Shown here piece by piece: positions 1 through 7,824 of a stretch of 23,240 bases of DNA (position 1 is the first letter of the stretch; the number at the start of each line of letters is the position of its first letter). The stretch spans positions 1 to 23,240 of the forward strand of contig CAWIUT010000011.1 of NCBI GenBank assembly GCA_963839365.1. The letters run 5' to 3'. Made by a program: the position numbers and the translations under genes. This DNA comes from DASSKA01 sp963839365 (GTDB taxonomy: Bacteria > Actinomycetota > Actinomycetes > Propionibacteriales > Nocardioidaceae). The notes beneath the pieces are model-generated. The model was not told the origin of the DNA and ran no database searches. It saw only the letters and a list, made by a program, of their open reading frames with translations.

Positions 1-59
1 AGCAAGACACCATGAGTGTTCACCTGCATTCATGGTGCTTGCCGGCATAACTCCATAGA
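1..59 (+). other. 23S-5S rRNA internal spacer with processing-type hairpin
   Basis: This is the sequence immediately upstream of the 5S gene. Bases 2-15 pair with 30-42 (GCAAG, one bulged A, then CACCATGA, against TCATGGTGCTTGC). The pairing makes a 13-bp stem around a 14-nt loop. Its position suggests the transcribed spacer of an rRNA operon, where such stems are cut during maturation. No recognisable 23S 3' end lies inside the window, so the 23S gene should end just before base 1. Confidence 0.6.
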
Positions 60-177
60 GTTTCGGCGGCCATAGCGAAAGGGAAACACCCGGCTCCATT
101 CCGAACCCGGAAGTTAAGCCTTTCAGCGCCGATGGTACTGCGAGCGGGAGCTCGTGGGAGAGTAGGACGCCGCCGGA
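60..177 (+). rRNA. rrf: 5S ribosomal RNA
   Basis: This is a complete 5S rRNA of about 118 nt. Conserved landmarks are all present: the CATAGCG segment near the 5' end, CCGAACCCGGAAG with the following TAAGCC, GATGGTACTGC, and GGGAGAGTAGGACGCCGCC near the 3' end. The 5' CGGCGG pairs with the 3' CCGCCG to close helix I, which fixes the ends to within one or two bases. It is the last gene of an rRNA operon, followed directly by a strong hairpin. The sequence closely resembles actinobacterial 5S genes. Confidence 0.95.
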
Positions 178-187
178 CATACACTTT

Positions 188-221
188 CGTGGAGGCCACC
201 TGTTCACAGGTGGCCTCCACG
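188..221 (+). terminator. rRNA operon terminator hairpin
   Basis: A perfect 15-bp inverted repeat (188-202 with 207-221) encloses a TTCA tetraloop, ten bases after the 5S rRNA. No T-run follows, which is common for strong actinobacterial terminators. It separates the rRNA operon from the TPR gene starting at 286. Confidence 0.85.
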
Positions 222-285
222 ACGTTCGGGCCACGAACCGGCCCGGGCGGATCTCACGCATCTGGGCAGAAAGCCGGGAGACATC

Positions 286-1164
286 GTGGCCGAGCAGAAC
301 CGCCCCCGCCGTAGCGACGACCGCCGGGGCAAGGCCCAGGACCGTGCGGCGGCGCGCAAGCGCTCCCCGCAGCGCGACGGTGCACGCCGGGAGCCGGGCC
401 AGGGGCGCCCCCAGGGTCAGAGCCAGAGGGGGCCCCAGGGGCGGCCCGACCAGGCCACCCGCAGCGCCGAGCAGGCGAAGTACGACGGGCCGCCGTTGGA
501 CGAGTCGATCACGGCGAGCGAGCTGTCCCGCGACATCCGGCAGCAGCTGCGCGGACTCCCCGACAAGCTCGCCGCCCGCGTGGCGCGCCACCTGGTGGCC
601 GCAGGTCGGCTCATCGGTGAGGACCCGGTGACCGCCTACCAGCACACCCTGGCGGCCCGTGCGCGGGCGGCCAGGATCGCGGTGGTGCGAGAGGCGTGCG
701 GTGAGGCGGCGTACGCGGCGGGCGAGTTCGCTGAGGCACTCTCGGAGCTGCGCGCCGCCCGTCGGATGACCGGCCGCAACGAGCACCTGCCGGCGATGGC
801 CGACTGCGAGCGGGCCCTCGGCCGCCCGGAGCGTGCCCTGGCGCTCGCCCAGGACCCCGCGGTCGCCGGTCTCGACGACGCCACCCGGGCGGAGATGACC
901 ATCGTCGCGGCCGGGGCCCGGCGCGACCTCGACCAGGTCGACGCCGCGCTCAGCACGCTCGAGGCGGCGCCGCTGCAGTCCGCCTCGCGTGCCGAGTGGG
1001 TGGTGCGGCTGCGCTACGCCTACGCCGACACCCTGCTGGCGGCCGGCCGTCGGGAGGAGGCCCTGGAGTGGTTCCACCGCACCGCCGGCGCCGACGGAGC
1101 CGGGCTCACCGACGCGGCTGAACGGGTCGCTGAGCTTGAGGAGCGCTCCGAACGCACCGACTGA
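286..1164 (+). CDS. Tetratricopeptide-repeat protein of unknown function
   Basis: This is a 292-residue protein starting with GTG at 286, with GGGAG (276-280) as ribosome binding site five bases upstream. About 65 N-terminal residues are low-complexity, rich in Arg, Gln, Gly and Pro, and probably disordered and basic. From about residue 75 the protein is Ala/Leu/Arg-rich and helical, with TPR-like helix pairs (for example AAYAAGEFAEALSELRAA and DTLLAAGRREEALEWF). There is no signal peptide or membrane segment, so it should be cytoplasmic. By position it corresponds to Rv1691 of M. tuberculosis, also a conserved protein without an assigned role. The basic tail could bind RNA or DNA, which is inference only. 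It stands alone between the rRNA terminator and the ssb-like gene. Confidence 0.85.
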   Translation: MAEQNRPRRSDDRRGKAQDRAAARKRSPQRDGARREPGQGRPQGQSQRGPQGRPDQATRSAEQAKYDGPPLDESITASELSRDIRQQLRGLPDKLAARVARHLVAAGRLIGEDPVTAYQHTLAARARAARIAVVREACGEAAYAAGEFAEALSELRAARRMTGRNEHLPAMADCERALGRPERALALAQDPAVAGLDDATRAEMTIVAAGARRDLDQVDAALSTLEAAPLQSASRAEWVVRLRYAYADTLLAAGRREEALEWFHRTAGADGAGLTDAAERVAELEERSERTD

Positions 1165-1265
1165 ACGGAGCGTTTCGTCCACAGCGGCGTGTCGTCCACA
1201 ACCGGGCAGCTGCCGGCTGCGGTGCGCCGCCGCCGAGCACCAGGATGCTCCCGGAGGTGATCGCG

Positions 1266-1667
1266 ATGCCCAGCAGGAGCGGTCGCAAGCAGCCCTCGAG
1301 CAAGGTGCCGAGGAGTCCGGGGTGCGCCCCGGGGACCAACCAGGTGGTGCTGACCGGGCGAGTGAGCTCGGGGCCGACGGTCAAGGATCTGCCGAGTGGT
1401 GACCAGATCGTCACGTTCCGGTTGTCGGTCGGCCGGCAACGGACCGCGATGACCACCCGGTCCCGCGCGGCTGCCGACTCGGTGGACTGCACGGCGTGGA
1501 CCGTGCGGCTGCGGCACACGGTGGCGCGCTGGCAGGTCGGGGACCGGGTCGAGGTGCACGGTGCGTTGCGGCGCCGGTTCTACGCGGCCGGAGGCACCAC
1601 CACGACCCGTCTGGAGGTGGAGGTGCTGCGTGGCCGAGCGGTCGCGGCGCACGATGGTTCCCCGTAG
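1266..1667 (+). CDS. Short single-stranded DNA-binding (OB-fold) protein, SSB paralogue
   Basis: A 133-residue protein. The ATG at 1266 is chosen because GGAGGTGA (1253-1260) sits five bases before it; an in-frame ATG at 1245 has no such site. Residues 1-25 are basic (Ser/Arg/Lys/Pro-rich). An SSB-type OB fold follows: NQVVLTGRVSSGP, then IVTFRLSVGR, then DCTAWTVRLR, then VGDRVEVHGALRRRF. The family binds single-stranded DNA as oligomers. It ends in AVAAHDGSP and lacks the acidic DDDxPF-type tip that housekeeping SSB uses to recruit partners. It is therefore more likely a secondary SSB than the replication SSB, which in actinobacteria usually sits with rpsF/rpsR. The gene converges with the DUF1015 gene with zero intergenic bases. 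Confidence 0.82.
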   Translation: MPSRSGRKQPSSKVPRSPGCAPGTNQVVLTGRVSSGPTVKDLPSGDQIVTFRLSVGRQRTAMTTRSRAAADSVDCTAWTVRLRHTVARWQVGDRVEVHGALRRRFYAAGGTTTTRLEVEVLRGRAVAAHDGSP

Positions 1668-2921
1668 TCAGGCGTCGCGCAGGTCGCGCATCACGACGCC
1701 CATCCGCGGCTTCGGGGCGAACGAGGTGGACTTGCGCGGCATCCGCACCCCCTGCGCCGCGGTGCTCATCACCTGCGCCAGCGTCGGAGGCCGGACCGCG
1801 ACCACGATGCCTGGCAGACCGACGGTCGTGTGCAACGCCTGGTCGAGGCTGTGGTGGTAGCCGACCTGCTCGTCGGCGATGGGCCACGCCGGGAGCAGGT
1901 CCTCGTCGAGGACGGCTGCGTCCACGGCGCCGGTGCGGTGGGTGCTCAGGACCGCCCAGCTGCGCCCGTCGGACAGCACGAAGGCCGCCTCCTCCGGCCC
2001 GGCCTCCGCCTGCATCGAGAAGGCCGCCTCCCGGTCGGGGCAGGTGCACCACCGGTCGCCACGCTCCTCGCTGACCTCCTGGATGTCGGCCATGGTCAGC
2101 GACGAGACAGACCGGTGGATGGGCCCGATCCGAAGCGGGTAGTCGCTCTGGTCCACCAGCAGGGCGAGGCCGAAGTCCCAGGGCGAGGTGCCGTCGGCGG
2201 CCTGGTTCTCGCGCAGCTGACGCTGCAGCTGTCGGTAGGCCTGGTAGCGATGGTGCCCGTCGGCGATCAGCGCCTGGGTGTCGCGCAGCTGCTCGGCCAT
2301 CGCGTCCAGCTGCCCGGTGTCGGTGACCTGCCAGAGCTGGTGCTCGCTACCGTCGAGTGCCGCGAACCGGGCCACCGGTGACTGCGCCGCCACCTGCTCG
2401 ACGAGCCGCCGCAGCGCCTCGGTGCCCTCGTGGACGAGCAGGATTGGTTCGAGGTTGGTCTCCGTGGTCCGCATCAGCACGGCCCGGTCGTCGACGAACT
2501 CGGGCATCACGTGCTCGTGAGGGAGCACCACCCGCTCGTCCTCGTCACGCAGAGCCACCAGCCCCATCAGGCCCCGCACGGTCACCCCGTCGGCGCAGTA
2601 CTCGTAGAGGTAGAGACCCGGTCGCTGGTCGGCCACCAGGTAGCCACCGGCGCGCCACTGCACCAGGCGCTTGCGGACCGCGAGGTAGGGCCGCTCGAAG
2701 TGCCGTGACAGAATCAGCCGGACGATGTTGCGCCGATTGGCCGCCTCGAGCTCGCGGACCGTGTCGGCGTCCAGCACGTCGTACGGCGGCGAGATCACCG
2801 TGCCGAGGTCACCGACCTGGCGGGGGTCGAAGCGCAAGCCACGGAACGGAGCAAGCACGAAAGGGCGACGCTTCCGCCCGCTGCGCGGGCCGGACGGATC
2901 GGGACGGACGTCGCTGGTCAC
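1668..2921 (-). CDS. DUF1015 family protein
   Basis: A 417-residue protein of the DUF1015 family (function unknown). Family landmarks are AFRG-like APFRGLRFDP near residues 24-33, SPPYDV (44-49), RRNIVRLIL (63-71), LPHEHVMP (133-140), TTETNLEPI (152-160) and ADGHHRYQAY (220-229). The histidine-rich last motif looks like an active or metal site, but no reaction is known to me. The first 20 residues are basic and poorly structured. The start is GTG (2919-2921 read on the minus strand), preceded by a TACGAT hexamer at a distance that suggests a leaderless mRNA. This is the only minus-strand gene here. It is divergent from the HAD gene and convergent with the ssb-like gene, so it forms its own transcription unit. 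Confidence 0.9.
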   Translation of the reverse strand: MTSDVRPDPSGPRSGRKRRPFVLAPFRGLRFDPRQVGDLGTVISPPYDVLDADTVRELEAANRRNIVRLILSRHFERPYLAVRKRLVQWRAGGYLVADQRPGLYLYEYCADGVTVRGLMGLVALRDEDERVVLPHEHVMPEFVDDRAVLMRTTETNLEPILLVHEGTEALRRLVEQVAAQSPVARFAALDGSEHQLWQVTDTGQLDAMAEQLRDTQALIADGHHRYQAYRQLQRQLRENQAADGTSPWDFGLALLVDQSDYPLRIGPIHRSVSSLTMADIQEVSEERGDRWCTCPDREAAFSMQAEAGPEEAAFVLSDGRSWAVLSTHRTGAVDAAVLDEDLLPAWPIADEQVGYHHSLDQALHTTVGLPGIVVAVRPPTLAQVMSTAAQGVRMPRKSTSFAPKPRMGVVMRDLRDA

Positions 2922-2927
2922 CGCCGC

Positions 2928-2933
2928 ATCGTA
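2928..2933 (-). promoter_or_regulatory. -10 element for the DUF1015 gene, probable leaderless start
   Basis: TACGAT on the minus strand lies six bases before the GTG start codon. That places the expected transcription start at or next to the start codon. There is no Shine-Dalgarno sequence between them. The -35 region is weak (GTGTCG about 16 bases upstream). Confidence 0.45.
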
Positions 2934-2970
2934 GGCGCAAGCCTCAGCCCGACACGAATCGAGGAGCCGG

Positions 2971-3981
2971 ATGCTGCAGCCCAGCGACCAGCCGTTGTGG
3001 AGTGCTTACGACGTCGCGTTGCTCGACCTCGACGGCGTCGTCTACATCGGCGCGGAAGCGGTGCCGGGCGCGGCGCAGCGGCTGGTAGAGGCCAACCGTG
3101 CCGGCATGCATCTGGCGTACGTGACGAACAACGCCTCGCGCACTCCGTCCACGGTCGCGGTCCACCTGCACGCGTTGGGCGTGCCCGCGACCCCCGACGA
3201 CGTGGTCACCTCCGCCCAGGCGGCCGCACGGCTCTTGGCCGACAAGGTGTCCCCGGGCGGCTCGGTGTTCGTGATCGGAGGCACCGGGCTGTACGCCGCT
3301 CTGGCGGAGCGCGGGCTGCGGGGAGTGCAGGACGTGGCCGAGGACCCCGAAGCGGTGGTCTCCGGCTACCATCCCGACCTGCGCTGGCGCACCGTGATCG
3401 AGGGCGCGGTGCTGGTGCGCAACGGCCTGCCGTGGGTGGCCGCCAACGCCGACCTGACCATGCCGACCTCGCTGGGCGAGGCACCCGGCAACGGCGCCCT
3501 GGTCGGTGTCGTCGAGCGCTTCGCGGGTCGCTGCCCGGAGGTGGCCGGCAAGCCGGCGCCGCCGCTGTTCCAGGAGACCGTACGTCGGGTGGGCGGCGAC
3601 CGGCCGCTGGTGGTGGGGGACCGGCTGGACACCGACATAGAAGGGGCCGCCAACGCGGGCCTGGACAGCCTGCTGGTGCTGACCGGGGTGACCGGGGTCG
3701 AGGAGCTCTGCGCCGCTCCACCTGGTCGGCGCCCGACCTACCTGTGCGTCGACCTGTCCGGCCTCGCGGATCCGCACCCGGTTCCCGAGCTGGGCGGCGG
3801 TGTGGTCCGGCTCGACGGGTGGACGGCCCGGGTCGCCGACGGCCGGCTCCGGGTGGACGGCGACGGCGGGCCGGACGCGTGGTGGCGGACGGCCGCGGTG
3901 GCCGCCTGGAGACACCTGGACGCGACCGGCACCCCCGCCGACCTCTCGGGAGTGCAGCCCCCGAGCGCGTCCGGACGGTAG
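2971..3981 (+). CDS. HAD-superfamily class IIA phosphatase (NagD-like)
   Basis: A 336-residue cytoplasmic phosphatase with ATG at 2971 and GAGGAG (2961-2966) as ribosome binding site. HAD motif I is LLDLDGVVY, with nucleophile Asp19 and Asp21. Motif II is VTNNAS (Thr52), motif III Lys194 in GKPAPP, and motif IV GDRLDTDIEGA (Asp217, Asp222). The region between motifs II and III is the large class IIA cap. Members dephosphorylate small phosphometabolites (4-nitrophenyl phosphate, sugar or glycerol phosphates, UMP), and the substrate cannot be told from sequence. The C-terminal 80 residues (after about 255) are an added domain less like NagD. Position matches Rv1692 of M. tuberculosis, reported as a glycerol-3-phosphate phosphatase, so that activity is a reasonable guess. 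It heads the unit leading to tlyA and recN. Confidence 0.92.
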   Translation: MLQPSDQPLWSAYDVALLDLDGVVYIGAEAVPGAAQRLVEANRAGMHLAYVTNNASRTPSTVAVHLHALGVPATPDDVVTSAQAAARLLADKVSPGGSVFVIGGTGLYAALAERGLRGVQDVAEDPEAVVSGYHPDLRWRTVIEGAVLVRNGLPWVAANADLTMPTSLGEAPGNGALVGVVERFAGRCPEVAGKPAPPLFQETVRRVGGDRPLVVGDRLDTDIEGAANAGLDSLLVLTGVTGVEELCAAPPGRRPTYLCVDLSGLADPHPVPELGGGVVRLDGWTARVADGRLRVDGDGGPDAWWRTAAVAAWRHLDATGTPADLSGVQPPSASGR

Positions 3982-4033
3982 CGTGGACACCGGCGGACGC
4001 GGACCAGGCGAGCACGACGACGTGGAGGAACAG

Positions 4034-4258
4034 GTGGAGCAGGCGCACGACGGCCCGGAGCGCACGGACGGCGCCGACGAGCGACCAGTAGGGCGACCGG
4101 AACGGCGCGCAGGGGAGAGCACCGGCCACCCGGGTGTCGACGCGGTCGTCGACTCGTTGGAGCATCTCGACGACCTGCCCGCCGGCGAGCATGTGGTGGT
4201 CTACGAGTCGGCGCACACCGCGCTGCGCGATGCGCTGAACCGCGCCGGCGACGACTGA
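4034..4258 (+). CDS. Small conserved acidic protein of unknown function
   Basis: A protein of about 74 residues lies between the HAD phosphatase and tlyA. The GTG at 4034 is preferred because GGAGGA (4024-4029) sits four bases before it. Alternative in-frame GTG starts are at 4022 and at 3983, two bases after the HAD stop. The first 30 residues are charged and probably disordered. The last 45 look structured: HPGVDAVVDSLEHLDDL, then AGEHVVVYESAHTALRDAL. The same slot in M. tuberculosis holds a short protein (Rv1693), so it is probably a genuine gene of the conserved block. No function is recognised. The stop is 14 bases before the tlyA start. Confidence 0.75.
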   Translation: MEQAHDGPERTDGADERPVGRPERRAGESTGHPGVDAVVDSLEHLDDLPAGEHVVVYESAHTALRDALNRAGDD

Positions 4259-4272
4259 GGCGGCGACGCCCG

Positions 4273-5103
4273 GTGCCCCGCCGCCTGCGGCTTGATGCCG
4301 AGCTGGTCCGCAGAGGTCTGGCCCGCTCCCGCGAGCACGCGGCCCAGCTGGTCGCCGGGGGACGGGTGAAGGTCGGTGGCGCACCCGCCACCAAGCCCGC
4401 GACCGGAGTGACCACCGACGTGGCCATCGTGGTCACCGAGAACCCCGGCCGCCCCGACTACGCCTCCCGGGGTGGGCACAAGCTGGCGGGGGCGCTCGCG
4501 GCGTTCCCCGGGCTGAGGGTGTCCGGCCGCCGTTGCCTGGACGCCGGCGCGTCCACGGGCGGGTTCACCGACGTGCTGCTGCGCCACGGTGCCCGTCAAG
4601 TGGTCGCGGTGGACGTGGGCTACGGGCAGCTGGCCTGGCCGATCCGTCAGGACAGCCGGGTCCGGGTGCATGAGCGCACCAACATCAGGACCCTCGACCT
4701 GGACACGATCGGTGGTCCGGTCGAGCTGGTGGTCGGCGACCTGTCGTTCATCTCCCTCACCCTCGTCCTGGAAGCACTCAGCCGGGTGACCGCACCTGAC
4801 GGGGACATGCTGCTGATGGTCAAGCCCCAGTTCGAGGTGGGCAAGGACCGCGTCGGAAAGGGCGGGGTCGTCCGCGAACCGGCGCTGCGAGTCCAGGCGG
4901 TCACCCGGGTCGCGGAGGCAGCCCACCGCCTCGGCTGGGGGGCGTTGGACGTGGCGGCCAGCCCGCTCCCGGGCCCGTCCGGGAACGTGGAGTTCTTCGT
5001 CTGGCTGCATCGCGGCGACGCCCGGCTTTCCCCGACCCGCATCGTCGACGAGGTGCGCCGCGGCGCCGCCTCGGGGGCGCCGGATGAGAAGGTGGGGCCA
5101 TGA
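4273..5103 (+). CDS. tlyA: TlyA family 16S/23S rRNA 2'-O-methyltransferase
   Basis: A 276-residue protein, start GTG at 4273. Residues 1-60 form an S4 RNA-binding domain (RRLRLDAELVRRGLARSREHA, then GGRVKVGG). A FtsJ-like Rossmann methyltransferase follows, with SAM-binding LDAGASTGGFTDVLL around residues 89-103, VVAVDVGYGQLAW, VVGDLSFISL and MVKPQFEVGK. In mycobacteria TlyA methylates the 2'-O of a 16S and a 23S rRNA cytidine, and its loss gives capreomycin/viomycin resistance. The same activity is expected here. The older name haemolysin A is misleading. Its stop overlaps the NAD kinase start as ATGA (5100-5103), so the two are translationally coupled. Confidence 0.95.
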   Translation: MPRRLRLDAELVRRGLARSREHAAQLVAGGRVKVGGAPATKPATGVTTDVAIVVTENPGRPDYASRGGHKLAGALAAFPGLRVSGRRCLDAGASTGGFTDVLLRHGARQVVAVDVGYGQLAWPIRQDSRVRVHERTNIRTLDLDTIGGPVELVVGDLSFISLTLVLEALSRVTAPDGDMLLMVKPQFEVGKDRVGKGGVVREPALRVQAVTRVAEAAHRLGWGALDVAASPLPGPSGNVEFFVWLHRGDARLSPTRIVDEVRRGAASGAPDEKVGP

Positions 5104-6047
5104 CTGCCGACGGCTGCACGGCTGCCCGGCGGGTGTTCGTGCTGGCCCACACCGGCCGGCCCGGCGCCCGAGCCGTGGCGGCGCAGTTCTGCCAGGCCCT
5201 GCACGCGCACGGCCTGGCCCTGCGGCTGTTGGAGGACGAGGCCCGCGACCTCGGCGACGGCATCCCCGGAGTGGAGACGGTGCAGCCCGGGCCCGACGCG
5301 TCGCGAGGCTGCGAGCTCGCAGTCGTGATCGGCGGGGACGGCACCATCCTGCGGGCGGCAGAGCTGACCCACGCGTCCGGCACGCCGTTGCTCGGCGTCA
5401 ATCTCGGACACGTGGGCTTCCTCGCCGAGGCCGAGCCGGAGGACCTCGAGCGCACCATCGACGCGGTGGTGAACCGGCGCTACTCCGCGGAGGAGCGGGC
5501 GACCATCGACGTGACGGTGTACCAGGACAAGGAGCTGGTCGCCTCCAGCTGGGCGCTGAACGAGGCCAGCGTCGAGAAGGCCGCCCGGGAGCGGATGCTC
5601 GAGGTGGTCGTCGAGGTGGACGGCCGGCCGCTTTCCCGGTGGGGCTGCGACGGGGTGGTCTGCGCCACGCCGACCGGCTCCACGGCGTACAACTTCTCCG
5701 CCGGCGGCCCCATCGTGTGGCCCGGCGTGCAGGCGCTGCTGCTGGTCCCGCTCAGCGCCCACGCGCTGTTCGCCCGGCCCATGGTGTTCGCGCCCACGTC
5801 GGTGCTCGCGGTGGAGGTGATCGCCGGCACCGAGGGAGCCGGCGTGCTGTGGTGCGACGGCCGACGCACCGTCGACCTGCCGCCGGGCGCACGGATCGAG
5901 GTGCGCCAGGGGCGCTGCCCGGTGCGGCTGGCCCGGTTGCACCAGGCTCCGTTCACCGACCGTCTGGTCGCCAAGTTCGACCTGCCCGTCAGCGGGTGGC
6001 GCGGGGCGGCGGAGCGGCGTCGCCGCAACGGACCCCCCGATGCTTGA
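5100..6047 (+). CDS. nadK: NAD kinase
   Basis: A 315-residue ATP/polyphosphate-dependent NAD kinase that makes NADP+ in the cytoplasm. Diagnostic motifs are VIGGDGTILRAA (GGDGT at 78-82, catalytic Asp80), GVNLGHVGFLAE, the ALNEASVEK motif that positions NAD, and CDGVVCATPTGSTAYNFSAGGPI. In most family members the residue before DGV is Gly rather than Cys, a minor change. The ATG at 5100 overlaps the tlyA stop, with a GGTGGGG purine run just before it as ribosome binding site. The last 20 residues are a basic tail (GAAERRRRNGPP). The gene overlaps the start of recN by eight bases, continuing the tlyA-nadK-recN operon seen across actinobacteria. Confidence 0.96.
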   Translation: MTADGCTAARRVFVLAHTGRPGARAVAAQFCQALHAHGLALRLLEDEARDLGDGIPGVETVQPGPDASRGCELAVVIGGDGTILRAAELTHASGTPLLGVNLGHVGFLAEAEPEDLERTIDAVVNRRYSAEERATIDVTVYQDKELVASSWALNEASVEKAARERMLEVVVEVDGRPLSRWGCDGVVCATPTGSTAYNFSAGGPIVWPGVQALLLVPLSAHALFARPMVFAPTSVLAVEVIAGTEGAGVLWCDGRRTVDLPPGARIEVRQGRCPVRLARLHQAPFTDRLVAKFDLPVSGWRGAAERRRRNGPPDA

Positions 6048-7773
6048 GGAGATCCGGATCCGAGGGCTCGGGGTCATCGACGAGTCGGTGCTCGAGATCG
6101 GCGACGGGCTCACGGTGATCACCGGGGAGACCGGCGCAGGCAAGACCATGGTGGTGACCGCGCTCGGGCTGCTGCTGGGTGGCCGGGCCGACTCCGGTGC
6201 CGTGCGCGCCGGCACCCGCCACGCCCGCGTCGAAGGATGGGTGGACGCCGCCGCGGTCGACGGGCTGGCGCCCCGGGTGGAGCAGGTCGGGGGGGACCTC
6301 GACGACGGCCGGCTGGTGATCGCCCGTCAGGTCTCCGCCGAGGGCCGCTCGCGGGCGTTCGTCGGCGGGGTCTCGGTGCCGGCCACCACGCTGTCCGCAC
6401 TCGTCGAGCCCCTGGTCACGGTGCACGGCCAGTCCGACCAGCACCGGCTGCTGCGTCCGGGAATGCAGCGCGAGGCGCTGGACGCGTTCGCCGGCGACCG
6501 GGCGCGACTGCTGCGGGAGCGCTTCGCGGGCGACCACCAACGGCTGCGAGAGACCGAGGCCGAGCTGGACGATGTGGTCACCCACGCCCGGGAGCGTGCC
6601 CAGGAGGCGGACCTGCTCCGGTTCGGCCTGGCCGAGGTCGAACAGGTGGCCCCCCGCCCGGGAGAGGAGACCGAGCTGGCGGCCGAGGAGACGCGGCTCG
6701 GGTTCGCGGACACCTTGCGCTCCGCCGCGGAGCAGGCACGTGAGTGCCTGTCCTCGGAGGAGGGGGCCGCGGACGCGATGGCCGCAGTGGCGGCCGCCCG
6801 CAAGCTGCTGGACGGGGTGCGCGAGCACGACCCCTCGGTCGCCGAGCTGGCGGACCGGCTGGCAGAGGTGAGCTACCTGCTGGCCGATGTCGCCGCCGAC
6901 GTCGCCTCCTACGCGTCCGGAGTGGAGACCGACCCGGCGCGACTGGCCGCCGTCTCGGAACGCCGCGCGGCGCTGGCAGGGCTGACCCGCAAGTATGGGG
7001 AAACCCTCCAGGCCGTGCTGGACTGGTCGGAGCAGGCTTCTCGGCGGCTGCTGGAGCTGGACGGCACCGACGACCGGGTGGAAGGACTGCGAGAGGAGCG
7101 GGACCGCCTGCGAGCCGCCCTCGCCGACACCGGTGCCGCGCTCTCGCAGGAGCGGGAGTCGGCCGCGGACCGGCTGGCGGAGGAGGTCACCACCGAGCTC
7201 GCCGAGCTGGCGATGCCGCACGCACGGTTCTCGGTGCGCGTGCGCCAGGTGGACGACGACGCCGGGCTGGACGTGCAGGGGCGTTCGCTGCGGATGTCCG
7301 CCTCCGGGCTGGACGAGGTCGAGTTCATGCTGGCGGCCAACCAGGGCGGCGCGCCGCGACCGCTCGACAAGGGCGCCTCCGGCGGCGAGCTGTCCCGGGT
7401 GATGCTGGCGGTCGAGGTGTCGCTGGCTGCCTCCGGCCGGGTCCCCACGTTCGTCTTCGACGAGGTGGACGCAGGGGTCGGCGGCAAGGCGGCGGTGGAG
7501 GTCGGCCGGCGGCTGGCCCGCCTGGCCAGGCACGCCCAGGTGCTCGTGGTCACCCACCTGCCCCAGGTGGCCGCGTTCGCCGACCGGCACGTGGTGGTCG
7601 TCAAGAGCAGCGACGGGTCGGTGACCGCCTCGGGCCTGACCACCCTCGACGAGCCGGGCCGTGTCAAGGAGCTGTCGCGGATGCTCGCCGGGCTGGAGGA
7701 CTCCGACACCGCCATCGCGCACGCACGAGAGCTGCTCGACACCGCACGAGAGGCGCGGGTCACGACCCGCTGA
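6040..7773 (+). CDS. recN: DNA repair protein RecN
   Basis: A 577-residue SMC-like ATPase acting early in recombinational repair of double-strand breaks. The N-terminal half-domain has LEEIRIRGLGVIDE and Walker A GETGAGKT (29-36). VTVHGQSDQHRLL is the RecN-typical Q-loop region. Residues of about 160-390 are a charged coiled-coil arm (many Glu/Arg/Ala heptads), with a short central hinge. The C-terminal half has the ABC signature KGASGGELSRVMLA, Walker B FVFDEVDAGVGG (Asp474, Glu475) and the switch histidine in VVTHLPQVAAFAD. Length matches the family. The start ATG at 6040 lies inside the end of nadK, so translation is coupled. The nearest downstream gene, steA, has its own promoter-like sequence. 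Confidence 0.96.
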   Translation: MLEEIRIRGLGVIDESVLEIGDGLTVITGETGAGKTMVVTALGLLLGGRADSGAVRAGTRHARVEGWVDAAAVDGLAPRVEQVGGDLDDGRLVIARQVSAEGRSRAFVGGVSVPATTLSALVEPLVTVHGQSDQHRLLRPGMQREALDAFAGDRARLLRERFAGDHQRLRETEAELDDVVTHARERAQEADLLRFGLAEVEQVAPRPGEETELAAEETRLGFADTLRSAAEQARECLSSEEGAADAMAAVAAARKLLDGVREHDPSVAELADRLAEVSYLLADVAADVASYASGVETDPARLAAVSERRAALAGLTRKYGETLQAVLDWSEQASRRLLELDGTDDRVEGLREERDRLRAALADTGAALSQERESAADRLAEEVTTELAELAMPHARFSVRVRQVDDDAGLDVQGRSLRMSASGLDEVEFMLAANQGGAPRPLDKGASGGELSRVMLAVEVSLAASGRVPTFVFDEVDAGVGGKAAVEVGRRLARLARHAQVLVVTHLPQVAAFADRHVVVVKSSDGSVTASGLTTLDEPGRVKELSRMLAGLEDSDTAIAHARELLDTAREARVTTR

Positions 7774-7787
7774 CCCGCGTGGGAGCG

Positions 7788-7815
7788 TTGGTGCACCCCC
7801 AGCACGTGGCAGGAT
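7788..7815 (+). promoter_or_regulatory. Candidate promoter for steA-steB
   Basis: TTGGTG (7788-7793) and CAGGAT (7810-7815) are separated by 16 bases in the short gap after recN. The start ATG of steA is nine bases after the -10-like box, so the mRNA could be nearly leaderless. No good Shine-Dalgarno sequence is present. Confidence 0.4.
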
Positions 7816-7824
7816 TGCCGCGTC

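Noticed and set aside
1671..1700. Inverted repeat GGCGTCG/CGACGCC as terminator for the ssb-like gene
   Set aside because: The seven-pair stem has a 16-base loop and lies within the DUF1015 coding sequence, where such pairings are frequent in GC-rich DNA.
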